A stretch of DNA of 64,000 nt from positions 75,708,001 to 75,772,000 of the forward strand of contig NC_134013.1 in assembly GCF_040712315.1 (NCBI RefSeq). The letters are read 5' to 3'. Numbering within the stretch: position 1 is the stretch's first letter; each line of letters opens with the position of its first letter. The notes beneath the pieces are model-generated. The model did not search any database. It was not told the DNA's origin and saw only the letters and a program-made list of their open reading frames with translations. Shown here piece after piece: positions 38,958-51,935 of this stretch. The stretch comes from Castanea sativa. Its lineage: Eukaryota; Streptophyta; Magnoliopsida; Fagales; Fagaceae. The position numbers were made by a program, and so were the translations under genes.

Positions 38958-39522
38958 CTGATGCCTTCACTGTTTGTCTAGCCTGCACAAAGGCCTTGAT
39001 TGATGTTCTCACTGTTTGACTAGCTTGTGCACAAAGGCTCTGATTGATGCTCTCATTATTTGTCTAGCTTGCACAAAGGCCAAAACTGCTACAATATTTA
39101 CCCATGGTTAAAGTTTCGACTATTGCTCTGCTTTGCTCCCCATTAGGGACTGTTGCTACTTTCAACACAAGATGTCAAACTGCTTTTGGCACAAGACGCC
39201 AAAATTGTTAAAGCTGGTTCTTTTGATAAAGTTCTGAATTTTGCTCCTGCTGTCCTTCACGGACCCTATTTTGAATAGTGAAAAAGTCACTATTTACTAC
39301 TTTATTTACCTATATAAGAGGGTTGTCCCTTATTGCAAATCAGAATTCCCTAGAGAAGAGAATTTCCCTTAGGATTTTCCTCTAGGGTTCTCACTTGTTT
39401 ACCCTTGTTTATAAAGCTTGTAACTAGAACTAGTCTTCAAGCCTTGTTGCTTAACTTGTTGACCACTATCTTGTTGTATCCTGTTGTTGTAATCTTGTAA
39501 CTACTACTACTACTGTAAGTGT
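38593..39522 (+). other. Promoter-like tandem-repeat region, possibly pararetroviral intergenic DNA
   Basis: Holds two approximately 104-bp repeats (38637-38845), three approximately 46-bp repeats built on TTTGTCTAGCTTGCACAAAGG (about 38957-39080), and two similar promoter-like blocks: TTTTACCTATAAATAGGG near 38890 and TTTACCTATATAAGAGGG near 39299, each followed by a run of GTCCCTT. It adjoins, head on, a caulimovirid polyprotein fragment. Repeat-rich intergenic regions with a TATATAAG promoter are usual for that virus family, so a rearranged viral origin is plausible but unproven. Confidence 0.4.
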
Positions 39523-40268
39523 TTTCATATCAAACTTAGAGAATATCACAACATCACTCAATCTGTGAACTAAGTCATTTTTATTGGGAATGGGATACCT
39601 AATCCACTCTAAGACTTTGTTCAAAGGCTTATAGTTGATCACTAGGCGAGGGGTTCCTCTCTCAATCTCAGCATTTTTTTGAACATAGAAAGCATCACAA
39701 GACTAAGGGGACTTGCTATTCCTAATCAGTTTTTTCCTGAGCAAATCATTGATTTCTTTTTTACAAAATTCAACAGTTTCAGCATTCATTTGAATAGGGC
39801 GAGCTTTAGTGGGAATGTTCTTCTCATTGAAATCCTTAACATAAGGCAAGTTAACAATATGCTTCTTTTTATGCCAGAAAGCATTAGGATTATTAGAGCA
39901 AACATCACTCATCAAGGTTTTCTGAAAATTATCGATTTTTGATTCCAATAATTTATCAGAAAGTTGTTCAGCAATTTTCTTGTATCTAACTTCTTGCCTA
40001 AGGAGGTTTAGATGTTTGTTTTAGCATGAATCAAGTTTAAAGCATCATCAACATCAATTTCAAATTTTGAAACAAATTTAAACTTTACTTTCTGCCCAAA
40101 AGCATCAGTAGTAATGCCATCATCTTCAACAAGGAGAGGGTACAAAGCATTTATATAAGGCAGGCCAAGAATCACTTTATCAGTCATGTTTTTAACAAGC
40201 ACAAAGGTTATTTCAAAGCAAACATTTCCATGGCAAACATAAACATCATTACATATATAGCCCGTCAC
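39523..40268 (-). pseudogene. Endogenous caulimovirid (plant pararetrovirus) fragment: protease and start of reverse transcriptase
   Basis: Read on the minus strand, 40268-40008 gives a protease-like stretch (KVILGLPYINALYPLLVEDD), and after a frame change near 40010 the reading continues through 39948-39703 into the N-terminal reverse transcriptase, with RPIQMN and, further on, RLVINYKPLNK followed by IRYPIP. These words are typical of Caulimoviridae rather than Ty3 elements. It is broken by a stop at the end of the protease frame, a frameshift, at least one more stop near 39703, and an abrupt end at about 39522 before the polymerase catalytic motif. No replication-competent gene is present. 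The host lineage of such insertions is old. Confidence 0.75.
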
Positions 40269-41190
40269 ATTTCATTCGGGATAAGTAGCTAATACTAATC
40301 TATTAAGTAAGGTAGTTGTTGCCCGACCAATTAGCTTAGACACTAGACAACTTATACCTACCCATTTTATCTCGCCCTAAAGGTAATGGTTCTCTTAGTT
40401 ATGCTATGAATGGTTCTCTTAGTTATGCTATGCTCATATCTGAGTCCCCATGTTCGCTCTTCTCCACCAACAAACCAAGAAGTTGGCTTTCCCAACACAA
40501 ATATGAGGTCGTCCCCATTATTCTATGTTGACCCCATCGAGATTGGCTTTTTGGGAAGCCTATTCCCACTATGCTCATAGTCCGTCAGGCTTGCCAAGTG
40601 CCAACTGTAGTGGGAAGATATATATATTAAAAAAAAATTCATTTGTTGTATTTATACTCTTGAAATTTGGACTAAAATCATTAGGATTTAATTAAAAATA
40701 AGCATTATCTCACACATGTGACACTTATATAGAATTTTTAAGGACGATTCATTTGCTCTATTTATATCCTTAAAGTTTGGACTAAAATGAAATTATTAAG
40801 GTTTAGTTAAAAATAAGCATTATCTCACACATTCGACACCTATGTGGATGTGATTAGACACAATGCTACAAAATTTTTGTTCCTACAATTTTCAGCCATT
40901 TTCTCTCTATCTCATGCCAACCCCTCACTCTTTTCACACAAACAAAAGTACAGATAAACATAAAGCCCTCTTCTCTCTCTCTCTCTCTCTTTGTTAGATG
41001 TATCTCAGTTCCTATCCAACAATTTGTTCATGGTAGTTAGCCATGGTAGGTTTAGAATTTTTTTTTAGGATATTTACCAAAAAAATTTAAATTATACAAA
41101 ATTTAACAAGAGAAATACTTTTTTTTTTTGAGAAAATAATAAGAGAGAACTTAAATATATGAGGTTCATTAAAAAAAAAAAAAAACCTTC
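40269..41190. other. Gene-free stretch with a short tandem duplication
   Basis: A 26-bp duplication based on ATGGTTCTCTTAGTTATGCTAT lies at about 40388-40435. Two related stretches about 110 bases apart, near 40650 and 40760 (TTTGGACTAAAAT...AAAAATAAGCATTATCTCACACAT), form a diverged direct repeat. A CT microsatellite is at 40973-40991. No coding sequence is supported. Confidence 0.45.
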
Positions 41191-41194
41191 TCAA

Positions 41195-41700
41195 TTTTTT
41201 TTTTTTGAGAAATGACATTGTAATTTTATTCAAAGTGAAGCCGAATCGGCTTGAATTACAGAAATAAGATGAGGATGAACATCATCCATCTACACTGAGT
41301 ACTCGCTAACATGTCTAGCAATGTTATGGGCTCCACTATTTTTTTTTTTTGATACAAGATAAAATTTATACTCTAACTTAATCTAAGTGTATATGTGTGT
41401 AAAACTTCCTCCTAAAGACTTGAACTTCGGCCCTTGCCTCCACACCCCACAGGCACTTATACTAGTGGAGTGACCATCGCATCAAGGGTGTGCGGTGGTG
41501 TTATGGGCTCCACTATTACTTTGTCTCAATACATGACTGAATTTAATGTCCGTAAACTCCTTTGTTTCGTCAACCAAATGTCCATATTCTGCCAATGAAG
41601 GGTTCTCACACAATCAAGCGTCAATAGTAATCTTGGAGTCTCCTTCTAACACAATGGATGATAAACCAAGATCACATGTGAGTCGGAATATGAATGTGAA
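41195..41700 (-). pseudogene. 3' end of a LINE (non-LTR retrotransposon), interrupted by a SINE
   Basis: On the minus strand, with the SINE removed, the translation includes VLEGDSKITIDA, EYGHLVDETKEF, RQSNSGAHNIARHVSEYSV and MDDVHPHLISVIQAD, the usual C-terminal RNase H domain of plant L1-type LINEs, followed by a poly(A) tail (T run at about 41195-41206). Two in-frame stops break it. Only the last about 350 bases of the element are present, as expected for 5' truncation. Confidence 0.72.
41341..41498 (-). mobile_element. tRNA-derived SINE nested in the LINE (158 bp)
   Basis: The minus-strand body contains GATGCGATGGTCACTCC (A-box region) and GAAGTTCAAGTCT (B box), ending in a poly(A) tail (T run at 41341-41351). 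A perfect 19-bp duplication, TGTTATGGGCTCCACTATT, flanks it at 41322-41340 and 41499-41517, made by the host LINE sequence. A very secure SINE insertion. Confidence 0.9.
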
Positions 41701-41835
41701 TAGTAAGAATAAAAAATATTACATCAATATTAGGGAGAGAATGTGAATAGTAAGAAAACTCCTCCAACTATTCAGAAAAAAAAAAAAAAAACCCTCCTCC
41801 AACTCTCCAACCATGCACGACCTTAAACACACTTA

Positions 41836-42626
41836 GAGCACTCATATCAGTTCTTCTAAAATACAAAAAGTGTACAATTTTACACATTTTACCTAAAAAA
41901 TCACCCGCATCAACTCCTACAAAATTGTGCAAATTTTAAAAAAGCTACAGCAACTGTGTAAAGATACATGGTTACTGTTCACTTGTGCATCAATATTTAA
42001 TTAATTTCTCTCTTTCTTTCTATTCCATTTTGTGTCTTGTTTCCTTCTTTTTCTTTTCTCTCCGTTTATGGCTTTTCTCGTTCTCTTTTTCTTTTCTTTC
42101 TTTATTTCTTCGCCTTAATCTACAATCCTTGCTCATCACTTGTTAGATGTCACCACCACTCCAATTGGTGGCTCTCCTTTGTTTCCTAACCATTATCTTC
42201 TCTCTCAACTGAAAACCCATAATAGAGTAGTTCATTTTTCTCTTTGGTGCTCTTCTATTTTTTGCTACCATGCCCACCAAGATTCAGAACTTTGCTAGAA
42301 GTACGAGTGACTGGGTTTACTGATTTTGGTGGATCAATTTTGCTGATTTATTGATTGTGGTGGTGGTTTGCATAGTGGTATCTTAGCTTGAATTTGTTGA
42401 GATTTGGATGTGGGGGGTTTTGGCGTAGGAAGAGAGGCTATGATTTGGGTTAAATTGTGCTTGTTTGGTGAGAAAAAAAAAAGGGACAGAAATAATAGTA
42501 AAAAAATAAAGGAAGCATTAATATTATATTAAAAGAAAGTGTAAAATAGATGATCTGATGTTAATATTTTACAAAGTGATTATGTAAAATAGAAAAAGTA
42601 GGTTTTAGGCGGACTGATGCGGTTGC
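41836..42626. mobile_element. PIF/Harbinger-like non-autonomous element A (791 bp)
   Basis: Left end GAGCACTCATATCAGT, right end reverse complemented GCAACCGCATCAGT, flanked by TTA at 41833-41835 and 42627-42629. The subterminal word GCTACAGCAACTGTG...ACTGTTCAC is related to the hairpins of the other elements. The interior is pyrimidine-rich without a recognisable open frame. Confidence 0.7.
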
Positions 42627-42629
42627 TTA

Positions 42630-42986
42630 GTGGGCGTTTGGATACTGCTTATTTTGCTGAAAACTGAAAACTTATTATTGAAAATACTGTAGGAAAATAT
42701 TTTTTATTACTCAAATTTACTGTCCACCCACAATTTACACTTGATTGGTCCATGAACAGTGCTATGGACTAGTAAAAAAACGCAAAAACTGAAAGCACAA
42801 AAGCTAAAAGCCTTACCCATGAATAGATTTTGTTGAAAGTACTATAGATAAAAATAAAAGTTAGCTGAAATAATATAGTGGCAGCCATGAATAGTACCAA
42901 AAATCACAATAAACTTATAAATAATAACAAAAATAAGCTAAATATTGAAATAAATTAGCAAAAGTTATTTTTTTGAAACATACACT
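42630..42986. mobile_element. MITE, family 2 copy B (357 bp)
   Basis: Left end GTGGGCGTTTGGATAC, right end reverse complemented GTGTATGTTTCAA, flanked by TTA on both sides (42627-42629 and 42987-42989). The left end continues TTTGCTGAAAACTGAAAAC as in copies at 18715 and 27851. The right terminus is diverged, so assignment is somewhat tentative. Confidence 0.6.
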
Positions 42987-43254
42987 TAGAGCACCACCAT
43001 TCATTTTTTTCAATTCTATCCTATTTTACCATCTAAAAAGTTACTTTATCAATTATACCATACCATTTTACAATATCCCAACATCAAAACATTCTATTAT
43101 TTTACCATTCTATTAAAATATTATTTTTTTAATCTTTCTTTATTATTTCTTTCCAACATTCATTTTTTCAAATTTCAGCACTATTCCAACAGTAACTTTT
43201 TTTCAATATGCAAGCACTATTCAAACGGACAAATTTTTTTTTTTCCAACGGATA

Positions 43255-43460
43255 TATTTTCTTTCCAACAACCTGCCAATTGTTTTTCAACCTGCCAAAT
43301 TTTTTTCAACAACCTGCCATATATCCAAATTTTTTTCAACAACCTGCCATATATCCAAATTTTTTTCAACAACCTGCCATATATATTTTCAATTTCAACA
43401 ACCTGCCATATATATTTTTCAACAACCTGCCAAATATTTTTTTTTTTGTTTGATAAAGAA
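43255..43460. repeat. Minisatellite inside PIF element C
   Basis: Repeats of about 32 bp on the theme CAACAACCTGCCATATATCC with T-rich spacers, three of them nearly identical (about 43296-43385), then degenerate copies; AACCTGCCAAATATCAATGT words continue to about 43700. The periodic open frames on both strands are products of the repeat. Confidence 0.75.
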
Positions 43461-43841
43461 CCTGCCAAATATCAATGTACTTAAACTTCTTAACTTTAAA
43501 AATCCACATACATATATATTCCATCAAACCTACCAAATATCAATGTAAAATCTTCATACATATTTGTAGATGCATCCTGCCAAATATCAATGTATTCAAC
43601 CTACCAACTTTAATGATCCACAAACACACACACACATATAGAACCTGCCAATTTTGCTTCTTTTTTTTTTTTAGAAAGAACCTGCCAAATACACTTGTAC
43701 TCAACTCAACAACTTTAAAAATCCACATACATATATATAGATGCAATCCACATACATAACTATCAATGTTGTCTTTAGAAGACTCATACATATATCAAAA
43801 TACAATAAAACCCCACATACATAACTCACACACTTAAGTTC

Positions 43842-44093
43842 CTACAACTCCCCTTGTAATTGCCATAAATGCTCAACAAGGTCTGTTTGGAGTTGAGAAT
43901 GAATTTCACGGTCTCGAATAGATTGATGGATTTCAATGAACTCTGTAAATTCATTTGTGTGCTCCCGTGACAGTTGTACAGTAGGATTGTCATCAATTTG
44001 CTCATAATCTAATTCCACCACTTCATTTACATCTCGCTCATCCTCAACGATCATGTTATGAAGAATTATGCATAAGCAAAAAAAGCTTATCAA
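43842..44093 (-). pseudogene. PIF/Harbinger transposase (DDE_Tnp_4, HARBI1/ALP1-like), C-terminal remnant
   Basis: The 83-residue frame contains CIILHNMIVEDERD, a hallmark of the C-terminal part of plant PIF transposases, and ends IRDREIHSQLQTDLVEHLWQ. In full-length proteins the DDE catalytic core lies upstream; here sequence upstream of the frame has no recognisable core, so the gene is a truncated relic. The word is AT-biased but the reading frame of this part is intact. Confidence 0.8.
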
Positions 44094-45284
44094 ACAAAAA
44101 GCTAAAATTGTATTCCTTGTACATCATGGCAGTAAGCAAAAAAAGTGTTAGGTTTCTAAAACATTAATTCCATTTCTTTGTACCCCTAAGCTGTAGGTAT
44201 TGGCCTTAATCACATGCTGGGAGGCTAAGACAAACCTTAAAGCCCTTAAAAAGAAGAGCCTTATAGTTTATAGTACTACTCTACTACATGTACCTTAAGA
44301 AGAGGAAAAAATAGTACAGTAAAATTTACTAAAGTAAATAGTTCAAATTGTGTAATGACAGTCCCAAGATTTAAATCAATACCGATAAAGAAAATATAAA
44401 TCAATAGTTATACTTATATATACAAGAATTTAAGTGGTTGGATATAATACACCTACATCCATACAAAAAATAAAAACTCTCTCAAACCCAAAACTCAAAT
44501 ACTCTCACAAATAACCAAATTTAGAAGGAAATTTTTTTTCAAACCACACCAGTTAGCCCCCCTCCCTTAATTAATTACCTAGAGAAAGAAAATAAGTGGC
44601 TGATTAAAATTGACTAGGTTATAAAGAAGTTCAGCACAAAAGAAAGTAACAAATAGTACTATTGAATAAGGGACTCCTAATAATACAACTCTAGTTGGGC
44701 TAGAGATGTAGCAGACTTTAATGTGATTTACTGATTCAATGCCATGTGCCGCAAGTAAGGTGTAATAATATATTTATTACACTTTAAAGTAATTTCAAGC
44801 CACATCAACAGTTCACCAAACTATAACTTAGCTTAGCTAGGCAGTCACATATACCTTCTCATCCTTGATGTTATTAATTTAACAATCCATGGTGCCAGTG
44901 GCAATGCAATTGTAGCTCCTTTATTTCTTACTACTCTTACCCTTTAACCTGCTTTTGGTAATGCAAATACTCTACCATAAACTCATAAAAGCAAGGTCTT
45001 TTTCTCTCCTTTATTTTGTTATTTTATCTATACTTTCCTCCCCAATTGTCTCTCAAAAGGAGAATCCACTGCATTATCAAAGTCACAGATCTTAATAAAT
45101 TTGAATCCTACTGCGCATGCTAGAGTAAAAGTTGTACATGTGCAATGGTTTTAAAGTTCTGCTTCTAATGGAAATGGAAAATTGTCCACCAACACAAAAG
45201 TAGTACTTTTTATTTTTATCAAGTTACAATATGACAGGACAAGTAGCTCCAAATAATATAACTAACTTTGCCTGAAAAAAATTG

Positions 45285-45432
45285 CAGGGAAAACAGAAAA
45301 GATACTAAATTTTTGTTATTTACAGTGGCTAGCTTTGGAATCTTATAGATTTCTCAATTAAATCATTGTCAAATTGCAGTGAAAACTGAAAAGATACAAA
45401 ATTTTTGTTATATACCGTGGCTAGCTTTGGAA
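45285..45432. repeat. About 85-bp tandem duplication inside element C
   Basis: Two adjacent copies of a unit ending in GTGGCTAGCTTTGGAA (about 45286-45340 and 45372-45432) with minor differences. No function apparent. Confidence 0.55.
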
Positions 45433-46296
45433 CAGGGCCGGCTATAGGCAAAAATTTTAAATGGGTCATACACATGCAGTAATGTGTCTTGCTAGTGTAT
45501 CAAATTATGTTGTTAGCAGATCAGCTGACTCAAATTAATTTGGGTAGCAAGTGTACATATTTCTGGTCTATGTTCTAGCTCAATTTGTTGTCAACTATGA
45601 GTTCACAATACAGAGGAAGCCCCAAATCGCCACATGAGTGAAACTTACGGGTAATTGGAAAAAAAAACCAAAGACAACACCCTCTAACATCCATTTCCCC
45701 CGTAACAAAATCTAATTGGAAAAAAAAAAAACAAAATTAGATAGAGAGTGAAACTTACTGGTAATTGAGGTTGGAGCCGAGCCTTTCTGAAGATGCTAAA
45801 GACTGGACAGAGAGCAGAAGCTGAATCCCACCTCTGCAAACATCAACAAAAATTCTGTTATCAAAACCAAAACACAAACACAAGTTGAACCCCCTTGTTC
45901 TTGCAGCGAGAGAAAAGAAACACAAACACAAAAACTCAAATACATTGATCAAAACCCACCTAGAATATCGCTTTGATCTTGATTTTGATTCAGCACCAAG
46001 CTTGCAGAGAGAGAGAAAAGAAACACAAACACAAACACAAGCTGATTTTGATTTTGATCTTAACCCAAACCGTGTCAGCCTTGAGATCTCGGTTTGAAGA
46101 GAAGAGAGAGTGATAGAGAGAGGGGATGACAAAGAACCAAGTGGCTTGGTGTGTGATGGAAGAACTCAGCAATGGAGAGGCAGAAGTGCAGCGGAGAGAC
46201 CGAGATAAAGAAACAGAGAAAAAATACCAGAGAGAGAGAGGAGGTGACAAAGAACCAAAGACTGATATTTTGCAATAAACTATTAATATACGGTTT

Positions 46297-46348
46297 ACCA
46301 TCAGCTACAGTGCGATTCTATGTTTAGAATCGCACTGTAGCTCATGGT
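46297..46348. repeat. Subterminal hairpin of PIF element C
   Basis: 24-bp arms with a single mismatch and a 4-base loop; the core GCTACAGTGCGATTC pairs with GAATCGCACTGTAGC. Related hairpins occur at 14829-14866 and 16455-16486. Confidence 0.9.
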
Positions 46349-46473
46349 ATTTTTTTTTTGCAATTCTTACAGAACCCCATACTCAATGGACCTTTGTTTT
46401 GGGCCTTAATGCTATCCTATTTGATAATTTGGCATTGAGAATGGGTTTAGCCTATTCACTGCTGGTGCTCTTA

Positions 46474-47439
46474 CACGGTTATACTTAAACAGAAAGACAA
46501 AATTGCCCTTTAAAATCCCCGCCATTAACACCCTTTTTTCCTTTTTGCAAAATAAAATTTCTCTCTCAACTCCAAACCTACCTCCACAGCCACTGCCTAG
46601 CACCGCCGCCGGAGCTACGCTGCCGACAATCACCAGTTCCGATAAGACCGGCTTTAGTCTCGTCGGAAAATAACCAAAATGGTCTCTCCTTCTCGTTGCT
46701 TCCAACCCCCAACGCCGGAAGCTTTCTCGCCGCTTCCAACACCTGACGTCGCAAGAAGGTTTTCTTCTCTCTCCTTTTCTGTATTTTTTCACGTCTTTGG
46801 ATTTGGCACCATTAATATGACCTTACAACGGTCTTATTTTTATAATTAAATCTCACCTGAAAGATAAACGTTTTTGGCTTTGCAGGTCTGTAATGGGGAG
46901 TGAGATTTGGGTGTTTTTGTTTAGGGAAGAAACGGGTCTGATGGGATTGGGGTTTGGGGTTTATTGTTTTAGTTTGTATCCCTGTTTTATTATCAATGTC
47001 TATAAACTTACATGGGATTGGGCTGCCTAGATTAATATTGATGGTTCCTTTGCAGGTAATGTATGATGTTACTGGAGTCAGACTTAATGCTCAAGTAAGA
47101 TCATATATTGCTATCAGTGTATTTTGTTACTTGCATATTAGCAATAAATAAAGAGTACATTTTGTTGGACACCTTTTGATTATATCAACATTAGTCGCGT
47201 TTATCATTGAGTCTATATACCCTGTTTCTTTTGGTTTGCACCATGGCACCATGTGGCGCATGTAAATGCTTCTCTTTTGTGAATGCTAGTTTTTTTCCTG
47301 AAAAAAAAAAAGGTTTGATATTGCTCCAAACCCCAGAGGGCTTTACCTAGCTGTATAGGTGTACTACTACTAGCCCATTGTGTCTTTCACAAACTAAATG
47401 AGTTTAAAGTTTTGAAATTGCAGTGAGCTCACATAGTTA
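46474..47439 (+). other. Probable promoter and spliced 5' leader of the PPR gene
   Basis: 46560-46790 is a GC-richer stretch likely to be leader. A donor GTAAGA at 47095 and acceptor TTGCAG ending at 47423 suggest an intron just before the start codon; further AG acceptors lie at about 46885 and 47055. No conserved protein was found in these segments, so they are treated as untranslated. Confidence 0.4.
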
Positions 47440-49440
47440 ATGCTCTTCCGACACAACAACATTGGGTTATTCTGCTTTATTTCCCGCCAATTCCTTTCAA
47501 AGCCACACTTTTTCTCAAGCATCTCTAGCAGCCCCAGGCTGAGCAAGACATCATGCATTCAATACCTGAAGAACTGCAAATCCATGACCCATCTCAAACA
47601 AATCCAGACCCAGATCTTCCGGGTCGGGCTCCACCAAGACCATGACACCCTCAACAAACTCATGGTCTTCTGCACAGACCCATCTCTTGGGAACTTGCAC
47701 TATGCTGAGAAAATCTTCAATTATATCCAAAACCCGAGCTTGTTCATATACAACGTGTTGATCAAAGCATTTGCAAAGAAGGGTAGCTTTAAAAAATCCA
47801 TTTGGGTCTTTGGCCAATTGAGAAAACATGGTCTTTGGCCCGACAATTTTACGTACCCATATGTATTCAAAGCAATTGGGTGTATAGGTGAGTCTTGGGA
47901 GGGTGCTAAGGTTCATGGGTTTGTGGTGAAGACTGGGCTTGAGTTTGATACCTACGTTTGTAACTCACTTATGGACATGTATGCAGAACTGGGCAAGGTT
48001 GAGAATTTCAAGAAGCTGTTCGATGAAATGTCTGAGAGAGACAGGGTGTCTTGGAATGTTTTGATTTCTGGCTATGTTAGGCGTAGGAGGTTTGAGGATG
48101 CTGTGAATGTTTTTTGGCAAATGCAAAGGGAGAGCAATGAGAAGCCTGATGAAGCCACAGTTGTAAGCACTCTGTCAGCTTGTACAGCATTGAAAAATTT
48201 GGAGCTTGGTAAGGAAATTCATGGTTATGTTGCAAATGAGCTTGGATTTACTACTGTCATTGGGAATGCTTTGTTAGACATGTATGCTAAGTGTGGCTGT
48301 TTAAGTGTAGCCCGACAAATTTTTGATGAGATGCATACAAAGAATGTGATTTGTTGGACCAGTATGGTGTCTGGGTATGTGAACTGTGGTGAGCTGGATG
48401 AAGCTAGAGAGTTGTTCGAGAAAAGTCCCACTCGGGATATAGTTCTTTGGACAGCTATGATTAATGGGTATGTGCAGTTTAACTGTTTTGATGAGGCGGT
48501 GGCTCTATTTCGAGAGATGCAAATTAGAAGGGTTAAACCAGATAAATTCACTGTGGTTGCTCTCCTCACAGGTTGTGCTCAGTTGGGAGCTCTAGAGCAA
48601 GGAAAATGGATTCATGGATACATAGATGAGAATAGAATTTCGGTGGATACAGTTGTCGGCACTTCTCTTATAGAAATGTATGCAAAATGTGGGTGTGTGG
48701 AGAAGTCTTTGGACATTTTCTGTGAGTTAAAGGAAAAAGATACAGCCTCTTGGACTTCAATCATTTGTGGGCTTGCCATGAATGGTAAGACAAGCAAAGC
48801 ACTTGAGTTGTTCTTAGAGATGAAACAAGCTGGGGCCTCACCTGATGATATCACCTTTATTGGTGTTTTAAGCGCTTGTGGTCATGGAGGATTGGTCAAG
48901 GAAGGCCGCCAGTTCTTTAATTCAATGACAAAGCAGTATGAGATTGAGCCGAAACTAGAACACTATGGGTGTCTGATTGACCTTCTTGGTCGAGCTGGAA
49001 AGTTGGACGAGGCAGAGAAATTAATAGAAGAAGTCCCTAAAGAAAATAATGAGATCGTAGTTCCACTTTATGGTTCTTTGCTTAGTGCTTGCAGAATCCA
49101 CGGCGATGTTGAGATGGGTGAACGGGTGGCTGAGCGGCTGGTGAAAATTGAGTCAAGTGATTCCAGTATTCATACACTCCTTGCCAATATTTATGCCTCT
49201 GCTGACAGATGGGAAGATGTAACAAAAGTGAGAAGGAAAATGAAAGATCTTGGAGTCAAAAAGGTGCCTGGATGTAGTTCAATTGAGGTTAATGGGATTG
49301 TCCATGAGTTTGTTGTTGGAGATCCATCTCATTCAGAAATGAGAGAAATATATTCCATGATAGATAGAATGGCAAGACCTTTGTTGGATTCAGAAGAAAG
49401 TGAGATTGAAAGGGAAATCCTGGTTCCAGTTTGTTGGTGA
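47440..49440 (+). CDS. Pentatricopeptide repeat protein, PLS class, E-type, probably organellar
   Basis: The intronless 666-residue protein has a basic, hydroxylated N-terminus (RHNNIGLFCFISRQFLSKPH) suggesting mitochondrial import. From about residue 70 it is a series of P, L and S repeats, such as VVGTSLIEMYAKCGCVEKSLDIF and DIVLWTAMINGYVQF, ending in an E/E+ region (GCSSIEVNGIVHEFVVGD). It lacks the C-terminal DYW deaminase. Such proteins bind organellar RNA in a sequence-specific way, many acting in C-to-U editing with a DYW partner in trans; its target is not readable here. It resembles the Arabidopsis At1g31430 type, by memory only. An in-frame TAG two codons upstream fixes the start. 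No damage seen. Confidence 0.93.
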   Translation: MLFRHNNIGLFCFISRQFLSKPHFFSSISSSPRLSKTSCIQYLKNCKSMTHLKQIQTQIFRVGLHQDHDTLNKLMVFCTDPSLGNLHYAEKIFNYIQNPSLFIYNVLIKAFAKKGSFKKSIWVFGQLRKHGLWPDNFTYPYVFKAIGCIGESWEGAKVHGFVVKTGLEFDTYVCNSLMDMYAELGKVENFKKLFDEMSERDRVSWNVLISGYVRRRRFEDAVNVFWQMQRESNEKPDEATVVSTLSACTALKNLELGKEIHGYVANELGFTTVIGNALLDMYAKCGCLSVARQIFDEMHTKNVICWTSMVSGYVNCGELDEARELFEKSPTRDIVLWTAMINGYVQFNCFDEAVALFREMQIRRVKPDKFTVVALLTGCAQLGALEQGKWIHGYIDENRISVDTVVGTSLIEMYAKCGCVEKSLDIFCELKEKDTASWTSIICGLAMNGKTSKALELFLEMKQAGASPDDITFIGVLSACGHGGLVKEGRQFFNSMTKQYEIEPKLEHYGCLIDLLGRAGKLDEAEKLIEEVPKENNEIVVPLYGSLLSACRIHGDVEMGERVAERLVKIESSDSSIHTLLANIYASADRWEDVTKVRRKMKDLGVKKVPGCSSIEVNGIVHEFVVGDPSHSEMREIYSMIDRMARPLLDSEESEIEREILVPVCW

Positions 49441-49696
49441 GGAACAAAGCTGCATTTTTAGAATTTTGCTCGCCACAGTGGAACTATGAGAAAAAAGTTT
49501 ATGACAATTTGCAGTTTGCTCAACAATAAACATTATTTATTGTTCAGCCACCAGAGAAGAGTGGGTCCAAGATTTCTCAGGTTAGAGAGGTTTCAAGTGA
49601 TCATCAAAGACCCATAGCTCTAGAAGAAACGAGTAAACATGCTTGAATTGTCTTGGTGATTGGGTTTCTCAAATGAAAATGGGAAATTCTAAAGGA

Positions 49697-51935
<2,239 letters not shown>

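Larger units (their letters stand above)
42990..46470 (-). mobile_element. PIF/Harbinger element C with transposase remnant (3481 bp)
   Basis: Terminal repeats GAGCACCACCATTCA and, from the right, GAGCACCAGCAGTGAA; target duplication TTA at 42987-42989 and 46471-46473. The 3-bp TTA duplication and a transposase C-terminus of the HARBI1/ALP1 type inside (43842-44093) identify PIF/Harbinger. Most of the transposase and the Myb-like second protein are missing. A 24-bp-arm hairpin sits about 120 bases inside the right end. Confidence 0.83.

Noticed and set aside
43208..43468. Periodic Asn-Leu-Pro frames on both strands
   Set aside because: They are translations of the minisatellite in PIF element C.
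45434..45450. CAGGGCCGGCTATAGGC as a hAT terminus inside element C
   Set aside because: No partner terminus or 8-bp duplication could be found.
46412..46792. 126-codon minus-strand frame upstream of the PPR gene
   Set aside because: It crosses the border of PIF element C and the GC-richer PPR leader; composition explains it and no domain is seen.
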